From: Pseudomonadota bacterium
Lineage (GTDB): Bacteria; Bdellovibrionota; Bacteriovoracia; Bacteriovoracales; Bacteriovoracaceae
Length of the DNA stretch: 11,543 bases
Direction of reading: 5' to 3'
Assembly (NCBI GenBank): GCA_023432655.1
Contig: JAEYUK010000079.1
Span: 1-11,543 of the forward strand
Both the position numbers and the translations under genes were made by a program. The notes under the pieces are model-generated. The model searched no databases, was not told the DNA's origin, and saw nothing but the letters and a program-made list of their open reading frames with translations. Shown piece by piece: positions 7,500 to 11,543 of the stretch; within the stretch, counting starts at the first letter, position 1, and the number at the start of each line of letters is the position of its first letter.

Positions 7500-8645
7500 A
7501 TGTGGTTTTTTACTTCCGAAGAAAAAGAGATTCAAAAAGTTTGCCGTGATTTCGCTCAAAACGAGCTCGCTCCCTTCGCGGAGAAACACGATAACGAAGA
7601 AACCTTTAACCTTAAGGCCTTCAAACACATGGGGGACTTAGGCCTTCTGGGAATCACCGCCGATCCTGAATATGGCGGCTCAGGCATGGGAGCAACAGCT
7701 GCCACCATCGTGATGGAAGAATTTGGTCGCGCTTGCGCAGGTTCCACTCTTTCTTACCTCGCCCACACCATCTTATGCGTCAACAATTTAAGTAATAACG
7801 GCTCCCCTGAACAAAAGGCCAAATACCTTCCAAAACTCATCTCCGGTGAACACATTGGATGTATGGGCATGAGTGAACCGGAATTTGGATCCGATGCCGT
7901 AGGCATGCAGACCAAGGCCGTTAAAGTTGGGGATTCTTACGAGATCACTGGAAATAAAATGTGGATCACCAATGCTCAGTACGCTGACATTGCTTATGTC
8001 TACACCAGAACTGGTCCAGGGAAAAAAGATCTCACAACGTTCATCGTCGAAAAAGGCACTCCCGGTTTTACCGTCTCAAAAGAAATCCACAAAATGGGAA
8101 TGCGCTCATCTCCAACCGGCGAACTCTCGTTCCAAAAATGTCTAGTACCGGCCGCTAACCGTGTCGGTAACGAAGGTGACTCAACCATTCACATGATGAA
8201 GAACCTAGAGATTGAACGCATTACCATCTCAGGCATTTCTCTCGGTATCGCCCAGGCTTGTCTTGATCAATGTATTAAGTACGCCGGTGAAAGAAAGCAG
8301 TTTGGAAAAACCCTCGCCCACTACCAATTAATCCAAAAAATGATCGCCGAAATGTACGCTGAGACTGAGGCCATGAAACGCATGCTCTATACCGTGTGCT
8401 ACGAGTACGATCACGGAAACAAATCCAATAACCTCGCCTCTGCGGTTAAATTACAGCTTCCAAAAATGGCGACCAAGATCGCCCTCGATGCCATTCAACT
8501 TCACGGCGGATACGGCTACTCTCGCGAGTTCCCGGTTGAGCGCATGATGAGAGATAATAAACTTAATGAAATCGGCGCCGGCACCAACGAAGTGATGATC
8601 ATGATCATTGCTAAGAATCTTCTTCGAGACGCCCTCAAAAATTAA
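7500..8645 (+). CDS. Acyl-CoA dehydrogenase, isovaleryl-CoA dehydrogenase type
   Basis: This FAD enzyme oxidises an acyl-CoA to the 2-enoyl-CoA and passes electrons to electron-transfer flavoprotein, in leucine breakdown or fatty-acid oxidation. ATG 7500 (381 residues) follows AAGGA at good spacing and gives the usual family start; the in-frame ATG at 7461 precedes the ribosome site and overlaps the promoter. Motifs are PEYGGSG, MSEPEFGSD and MWITN (flavin domain), ERKQFG, and IQLHGGYGYSREFPVER. The active-site base is likely Glu239 in LEIERI, matching helix-G Glu254 of human isovaleryl-CoA dehydrogenase, because the usual late-position glutamate is replaced in NEIGAGTNEV. Substrate is inferred from this pattern. 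The nested inverted-repeat element begins directly after its TAA. Confidence 0.93.
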   Translation: MWFFTSEEKEIQKVCRDFAQNELAPFAEKHDNEETFNLKAFKHMGDLGLLGITADPEYGGSGMGATAATIVMEEFGRACAGSTLSYLAHTILCVNNLSNNGSPEQKAKYLPKLISGEHIGCMGMSEPEFGSDAVGMQTKAVKVGDSYEITGNKMWITNAQYADIAYVYTRTGPGKKDLTTFIVEKGTPGFTVSKEIHKMGMRSSPTGELSFQKCLVPAANRVGNEGDSTIHMMKNLEIERITISGISLGIAQACLDQCIKYAGERKQFGKTLAHYQLIQKMIAEMYAETEAMKRMLYTVCYEYDHGNKSNNLASAVKLQLPKMATKIALDAIQLHGGYGYSREFPVERMMRDNKLNEIGAGTNEVMIMIIAKNLLRDALKN

Positions 8646-8891
8646 GTTGTTCGCAGGTAACTGGGGATAAAATTCGTAGTCCTTTTGATGACTTTTAAAG
8701 TCCCAAATAAGCTCGAAAGGCGAAGTTTGGTTTATCAAATAAGATGAGGTTGAGAGCGCTATCATATCTGAACAGGTTAAGTGTCTCGTGTGTCTCAAAT
8801 GAAACTCGTTGTTTCTACTGTTTAGGCACGAGACACGTGTTTGGGACTTTAAAAGTCATCCTCATTTACCTGCGAACAATATAAAAATTAA
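8637..8891. repeat. Nine-base direct repeats flanking the inverted-repeat element
   Basis: AAAAATTAA occurs at 8637-8645, including the acyl-CoA dehydrogenase stop codon, and again at 8883-8891. This looks like a target-site duplication around 8646-8882. The motif is pure A/T, so chance is possible. Confidence 0.4.
8646..8882. repeat. Non-coding element of nested inverted repeats (MITE-like or structured RNA)
   Basis: Three complementary blocks are nested. Outer: 8647-8660 with 8866-8879, 14 bp perfect (TTGTTCGCAGGTAA and its complement). Middle: 8687-8707 with 8840-8860, 21 bp perfect, extended by a G-T wobble. Inner: 8781-8790 with 8827-8836, 10 bp (GTGTCTCGTG). Within it, 8801-8805 and 8811-8815 form a small hairpin, and TTTGG 8726-8730 can pair with TCAAA 8735-8739. 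Each middle arm also contains a near-palindrome, GACTTTTAAAGTC. No credible ORF is present. This accounts for most of the 319 bases between the acyl-CoA dehydrogenase and endonuclease genes. It could be a miniature inverted-repeat transposable element or a folded RNA in the 3' region of the dehydrogenase mRNA. Confidence 0.75.
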
Positions 8892-8899
8892 ATCTCTTT

Positions 8900-8932
8900 A
8901 ATCCGGAGAAAAATATTTCTCCGGATTTCTTG
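8900..8932 (+). terminator. Intrinsic terminator after the acyl-CoA dehydrogenase gene
   Basis: AATCCGGAGAAA (8900-8911) and TTTCTCCGGATT (8916-8927) make a perfect 12-bp stem with loop AATA, followed by TCTT. On the other strand the stem is followed by TAAAG, so it mainly serves the plus strand. The TTGACT right after it (8930-8935) resembles a -35 box for the endonuclease gene, but I find no -10 at normal spacing. Confidence 0.65.
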
Positions 8933-8964
8933 ACTCCTTTAAAAATCTTAAGGAACGTATAAGG

Positions 8965-9678
8965 ATGAAATATTTTTTCCTTATTGTTCTCTCCTTTTTA
9001 TCCACCCTCGTTATTGCTGGTCCGGATGAAGTCCTCAAAGCTGATCTTCATGACACCGCCAGAAAGGGTCAAAAAAGTTTCAACTACGATGATGCGAGAA
9101 TTAAGCTCTTTAAGGAAATTCATATCGAAAAAGATGCTCAAGGCCATTACATCCTGGGTGTGTACTGTCAGAAGAAATATTATCTTGCACCTAACGAAGT
9201 TCCAGGAAATAGCATTCCCAATTCAGATGTCTTCAATACTGAACACACCTGGCCACAAAGCCGCTTCAGCAACAAATTTAATTCAAAAATTCAAAAAACT
9301 GACCTTCATCACCTCTTCCCTACTTATTCTAAAATAAACTCTGAAAGAGGAAATTACCCTTTTGGCGAAGTAAATAACGAGAGAAGAGTTTCTTGTGAAA
9401 CTTCTCAATCAGGCCCAGCTCGAAGTATCGGCAAAGGCATTTATTTCGAACCACCTCAAACTCATAAAGGGAATGTCGCTCGCGCCATGTTCTACTTCTC
9501 AGTTCGTTACCAAATCGAAATCGACCCAGTCCAGGAAGAGTACTTCCGAGTCTGGCACCGTGAAGATCCAGTAGATGCTCAAGAAAGAGCTCGCAATGAG
9601 AAAATTGCGAAGCTTCAAGGAAACCGGAATCCATTCATTGATAATCCGGAATATGTGGATCAAATTAGCGATTTTTGA
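8965..9678 (+). CDS. endA: Secreted endonuclease I (EndA/Vvn family)
   Basis: This family of metal-dependent non-specific nucleases cuts DNA, and often RNA, in the periplasm or outside the cell. Residues 1-18 are a signal peptide (ending LVIAG). The beta-beta-alpha-metal core is visible: NTEHTWPQSRF (91-101, His94 the likely general base), TDLHHLFPT (112-120), YSKINSERGNYPFGE (121-135), and the C-terminal NEKIAKLQGNRNPFIDNPEY (211-230). At 237 residues it has the usual length. Two cysteines (68 and 144) could form a disulfide; Vvn-type enzymes have more. The start is supported by AAGGA ten bases upstream. In a predator it would degrade prey DNA, which is an inference. The last codons form the palindrome TTTTGATCAAAA (9673-9684). 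Confidence 0.93.
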   Translation: MKYFFLIVLSFLSTLVIAGPDEVLKADLHDTARKGQKSFNYDDARIKLFKEIHIEKDAQGHYILGVYCQKKYYLAPNEVPGNSIPNSDVFNTEHTWPQSRFSNKFNSKIQKTDLHHLFPTYSKINSERGNYPFGEVNNERRVSCETSQSGPARSIGKGIYFEPPQTHKGNVARAMFYFSVRYQIEIDPVQEEYFRVWHREDPVDAQERARNEKIAKLQGNRNPFIDNPEYVDQISDF

Positions 9679-9737
9679 TCAAAAGCCCATTTCAATTCTC
9701 ACCCTCGCCGGTTGCCTAAAGCAATCTTTCCATCCTA

Positions 9738-9756
9738 GCGCTTCGACTCGAAGCGC
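9738..9756. other. Stable GC-rich hairpin downstream of endA
   Basis: GCGCTTCG (9738-9745), loop ACT, CGAAGCGC (9749-9756) is a perfect 8-bp stem 60 bases after the endA stop. Neither strand has a following T-run, so it is not a classical terminator, but it may protect or end the endA mRNA. The remaining 9679-9854 bases show no gene I can support. Confidence 0.45.
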
Positions 9757-9777
9757 AAGGCATCATTAATAGATGAA

Positions 9778-9803
9778 TAATAAGAAATTAAGAATTCTTA
9801 TTA
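9778..9803. promoter_or_regulatory. AT-rich palindrome upstream of the 40-residue secreted protein
   Basis: TAAGAATTCTTA (9789-9800) is a perfect 12-base palindrome; alternatively TAATAAGAA (9778-9786) pairs with TTCTTATTA (9795-9803). It sits 55 to 77 bases before the ATG, a position suitable for an operator. AT-richness makes chance possible. Confidence 0.3.
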
Positions 9804-9854
9804 CATTTAAACCTCAGTCCCATCCGAAAATGATTCTTTTATACAGGATTTCTT

Positions 9855-9977
9855 ATGAATAATTTTTCCATCGCGATGGTCACTCTTTGCTTAGCGCTTA
9901 CGGCCTATGGAAGAATCGATAAAATTGATAGTAAAGAACAAGAAAGAAGAGAACATGAAATCAACTTGCGACTTTGA
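9855..9977 (+). CDS. Putative 40-residue secreted miniprotein
   Basis: A 40-codon frame with AGGA six bases before the ATG encodes MNNFSIAMVTLCLALTAYG, which looks like a signal peptide, followed by a strongly charged tail of about 21 residues (RIDKIDSKEQERREHEINLR and a final Leu). I know no family. It may be a periplasmic or exported peptide, or a lone membrane-anchored peptide. It lies alone between endA and the convergent nucleotidyltransferase gene. Signal peptide plus ribosome site make it more than random, but it lacks independent proof. Confidence 0.5.
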   Translation: MNNFSIAMVTLCLALTAYGRIDKIDSKEQERREHEINLRL

Positions 9978-10016
9978 TTTCTAAAAACAAAGGACTGACC
10001 AATCTAGCTCGATTTA

Positions 10017-10556
10017 CTACTCACTTTTTAGCGCTTCCAAAAAATCTAAAAATGCCGATTCAGCTCCTTCCTCTTTACACCATCTTTTCACTTCTGTTTT
10101 TTTGAAGGGCTGTTTTCTCGCCACCAGCACTGCTTGATCCAGACCTTCTTTCGATTTAAAGTATATATAACTGGCAAGACGATCTTTTATACAATCTGTC
10201 GGAGAAAGAATTTTGAACTTTTCTTCCCCTTCCATTTTTTCTAATGGTTCAATGTCATGATCTTCGCCAATACCTAAAGGACCAGGTGGAAACTCTACAA
10301 AGAGGTGCTCACACTCAGGATGCACGTAATGTCTCCCTTGTTTATTGAATCCAATTTTCTTCATGATGGGTTCAATTTTGCTTTTGAAAAGACTTAAAAC
10401 TATAAAGTCTAAGTCTCCCGACCTGTAGGCGCCGTTTGAGTAGATCGACACTACAGCACCTCCGACAAGGACTGCTTCAATGCCATTTTTTGACAGGTGC
10501 CCACCCACATATTTCCAAAGCTCTTCTTCTGTACAAGTTTTAAAATTTATTTCCAT
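10017..10556 (-). CDS. Nucleotidyltransferase (AbiEii/DUF6036-like), candidate toxin
   Basis: The 179-residue protein has the polymerase-beta nucleotidyltransferase core: VGGAVVSIYSNGAYRSGDLD spans 31-50 with Gly32-Gly33, Arg45-Ser46 and the metal-binding pair Asp48 and Asp50. Glu88 in LFVEF is the likely third acidic residue. The later block LSPTDCIKDRLASY (117-130) matches the conserved helix after the core in related families. Such enzymes transfer nucleotides to tRNA or protein and serve as toxins in AbiE/MenT-type systems. Its ATG shares one base with the stop of the winged-helix gene (TAATG), so the two are coupled. Substrate is unknown; a resistance or housekeeping nucleotidyltransferase is the alternative. 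No terminator is visible after it. Confidence 0.75.
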   Translation of the reverse strand: MEINFKTCTEEELWKYVGGHLSKNGIEAVLVGGAVVSIYSNGAYRSGDLDFIVLSLFKSKIEPIMKKIGFNKQGRHYVHPECEHLFVEFPPGPLGIGEDHDIEPLEKMEGEEKFKILSPTDCIKDRLASYIYFKSKEGLDQAVLVARKQPFKKTEVKRWCKEEGAESAFLDFLEALKSE

Positions 10557-10906
10557 TAAACACTACGTCCTACAACTGGCTTCCCCGCACGTCGAGGTCT
10601 TCTTCTTGTGCTGAAAATAACTTCTTTCTCTTCAATAGGAATCGAATCATAAACCCTTTTTACAAGCTCCATAAATGGGTTCGTAAGAGGGTTCTTTTTA
10701 TTGAATTGATAGACTCTCGTTTTTCCTGAAAGTTTTGAAATTAGAATCCCGGCTTTTTCAAATCGGTCAAATTGCCTTTGAACTTGTCCAAGCGTTACGT
10801 GAAAGTCTTTTGCAACGGCGGAAGGATAGGTTTCCCCATGGTGATAGAGATGAAGAAAAATTTTTTGAGCAGTTCCACTGCCTAGAATGAGATCCAGCAT
10901 ATTCAT
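10556..10906 (-). CDS. Winged helix-turn-helix regulator, candidate antitoxin
   Basis: The 116-residue protein has a winged helix: the first helix is LGSGTAQKIFLHLYHHG (8-24), the helix-turn-helix is about 27-56 (ending QRQFDRFEKAGIL), and the wing SKLSGKTRVYQF is at 57-68. A very basic tail, RRRPRRAGKPVVGR (101-114), may bind nucleic acid or the partner. Winged-helix genes placed directly before a nucleotidyltransferase are typical of AbiE-like toxin-antitoxin pairs, where the regulator represses its own promoter. There is no ribosome site before ATG 10906, and the -10 box ends at 10907, so translation probably begins leaderless at Met3 (10900). A large palindrome lies just upstream of the promoter. 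Confidence 0.75.
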   Translation of the reverse strand: MNMLDLILGSGTAQKIFLHLYHHGETYPSAVAKDFHVTLGQVQRQFDRFEKAGILISKLSGKTRVYQFNKKNPLTNPFMELVKRVYDSIPIEEKEVIFSTRRRPRRAGKPVVGRSV

Positions 10907-10935
10907 AGTATAAGCTAATGGAGGGCACAGATCAA
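10907..10935 (-). promoter_or_regulatory. Strong predicted promoter of the winged-helix/nucleotidyltransferase cassette
   Basis: On the minus strand TTGATC (10935-10930), exactly 17 bases, then TATACT (10912-10907). The expected start point, about 10900, coincides with the second in-frame ATG, predicting a leaderless mRNA. The absence of any Shine-Dalgarno upstream agrees. Confidence 0.6.
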
Positions 10936-10936
10936 C

Positions 10937-10969
10937 CCCTTTTAAGGGTTATATAACCCCTTAAAAGGG
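10937..10969. promoter_or_regulatory. 33-base palindromic operator candidate next to the -35 box
   Basis: The centre GGGTTATATAACCC (10946-10959) is a perfect palindrome. It is extended by CCCTTTTAA on the left and TTAAAAGGG on the right, with one extra C at 10960. It abuts the cassette's -35 element and lies about 47 bases before the plus-strand promoter of the second acyl-CoA dehydrogenase gene. It is probably the autoregulatory site of the winged-helix protein. Confidence 0.6.
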
Positions 10970-11015
10970 TAGGTCTAGCTATTAAAAGGCACCAACAATG
11001 CGTACCGCGTAAAAT

Positions 11016-11044
11016 TTCCCAAACTCTCCCAATTATTCTAAACT
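11016..11044 (+). promoter_or_regulatory. Predicted promoter of the second acyl-CoA dehydrogenase gene
   Basis: TTCCCA (11016-11021), 17 bases, TAAACT (11039-11044), giving a start near 11051, 27 bases before the ATG. Each hexamer matches the consensus at four of six positions. Confidence 0.35.
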
Positions 11045-11077
11045 TACCATTCTCAATTTCTAGATAAGGACCCCGGA

Positions 11078-11543
11078 ATGAATGACTTCCAAAAAGAACT
11101 GGTAATGAACCTTCGAAAATTTTGTCAGGACTCAATTGAGCCTCATATGGAGCATGATGATGCTGAAGGAAAGTTTCGGATGGAAATCTTCCAGGGTCTG
11201 GGTGAATACGGCGTCACGGGTGTCACCCTTCCGGAAGAATACGGCGGCATGGGTCTGTCTTATCAGGACTACTGCTACGTTTTAGAAGAGATCGCAAAAT
11301 TTTCAGTTCCTTATGCGGTCACGGTTTCGGTTTCCAGCATGGTTCAGACCATCCTTAAAAATTACGGTAATGAAGCTCAGAAAGCGAAATATCTTCCGGC
11401 CTTAACTTCCGGCCAGGAGATTGGGGCCTTTGCTTTGTCTGAATCCCACGCAGGCTCAGATGCCGCGAATTTAAAAACTACCGCTAAGAAAGTTGATGGC
11501 GGGTACATGTTAAACGGCACCAAGATGTGGATCACTTCTGGTG
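11078..11543 (+). CDS. Acyl-CoA dehydrogenase, N-terminal part, cut by window edge
   Basis: ATG 11078 follows AAGGA by seven bases. The 155 visible codons cover the N-terminal helical domain and the start of the flavin-binding middle domain: [11 protein letters not shown] (family 'PEeyGG'), the [14 protein letters not shown] flavin/substrate motif, and MWITSG at the cut. The active-site glutamate lies outside the window, so chain-length class cannot be read. It is clearly a different gene from the dehydrogenase at 7500 (for example SESHAGSD against SEPEFGSD). It sits divergent from the winged-helix/nucleotidyltransferase cassette and probably serves acyl-CoA oxidation together with electron-transfer flavoprotein. 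Confidence 0.92.
   Translation, partial: MNDFQKELVMNLRKFCQDSIEPHMEHDDAEGKFRMEIFQGLGEYGVTGVTLPEEYGGMGLSYQDYCYVLEEIAKFSVPYAVTVSVSSMVQTILKNYGNEAQKAKYLPALTSGQEIGAFALSESHAGSDAANLKTTAKKVDGGYMLNGTKMWITSG

Noticed and set aside
8451..8798. Minus-strand 115-codon ORF running into the repeat element
   Set aside because: It lies largely antisense to the conserved C-terminus of the acyl-CoA dehydrogenase, has no ribosome site, and shows no family motif.
8646..8882. Retron-type msr-msd RNA
   Set aside because: Nested inverted repeats are reminiscent, but no reverse transcriptase is encoded anywhere in the window, and the 26-against-5-base internal loop is not diagnostic.
9738..9756. tRNA fragment or attachment site
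   Set aside because: The stem-loop alone lacks a T-arm GTTCRA signature, other cloverleaf arms and an integrase gene nearby.
9575..9769. Plus-strand 64-codon ORF across the endA 3' end
   Set aside because: Out of frame with the well-conserved endonuclease C-terminus; no support after the endA stop.
10932..11135. Minus-strand 67-codon ORF
   Set aside because: It covers the palindrome and promoters and overlaps the second acyl-CoA dehydrogenase antisense; no homology or ribosome site.
1..11543. CRISPR array, prophage genes or insertion-sequence transposase
   Set aside because: No regularly spaced direct repeats, phage structural genes or DDE-type transposase are encoded in the window.

Overview
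The window looks like chromosomal DNA of a Gram-negative bacterium of moderate GC content (low-to-mid forties per cent by eye). A LapB-type LPS-control protein, an SppA signal peptide peptidase, secreted phospholipase D-like and endonuclease I proteins, several small secreted proteins, and acyl-CoA dehydrogenases with AT-rich gaps together suggest a predatory Bdellovibrionota bacterium of the Bacteriovorax/Peredibacter type. This is inference from gene content, not a proven assignment.

Left part (1-5284). Two minus-strand genes form an apparent envelope operon: sppA (TTG start), then lapB nine bases later, which runs off the left edge just before its expected zinc motif. Upstream lies a minus-strand gene for a secreted two-HKD phospholipase D-family protein carrying an EF-hand-like loop. 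Divergent from it is a small secreted lysine/glutamate-rich protein whose 3' end overlaps the 3' end of rlmN on the other strand by 47 bases. The 248 bases upstream of rlmN hold a perfect 12-bp inverted repeat, an overlapping alternative hairpin, and a possible 22-codon leader ORF whose ribosome binding site lies in the alternative hairpin.

Middle (5285-8964). Two translationally coupled minus-strand genes follow: a 570-residue protein distantly resembling GH35/GH42 glycoside hydrolases and an unrecognised 129-residue protein. They diverge from an isovaleryl-CoA-dehydrogenase-type acyl-CoA dehydrogenase. Directly after that stop codon is the most striking structure in the window: a roughly 235-base non-coding element of nested inverted repeats (14, 21 and 10 bp) flanked by a 9-base direct repeat, then an intrinsic terminator.

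Right part (8965-11543). A secreted endonuclease I is followed by a 40-codon secreted miniprotein. Next is a minus-strand two-gene cassette, a winged-helix regulator plus a nucleotidyltransferase, organised like a toxin-antitoxin system. It has a strong predicted promoter, a large operator-like palindrome abutting its -35 element, and probable leaderless translation. The window ends inside a second acyl-CoA dehydrogenase gene.

The most novel candidates are the nested inverted-repeat element at 8646-8882, the winged-helix/nucleotidyltransferase cassette with its palindrome, the alternative-hairpin leader before rlmN, and the unknown coupled pair at 5285-7386.
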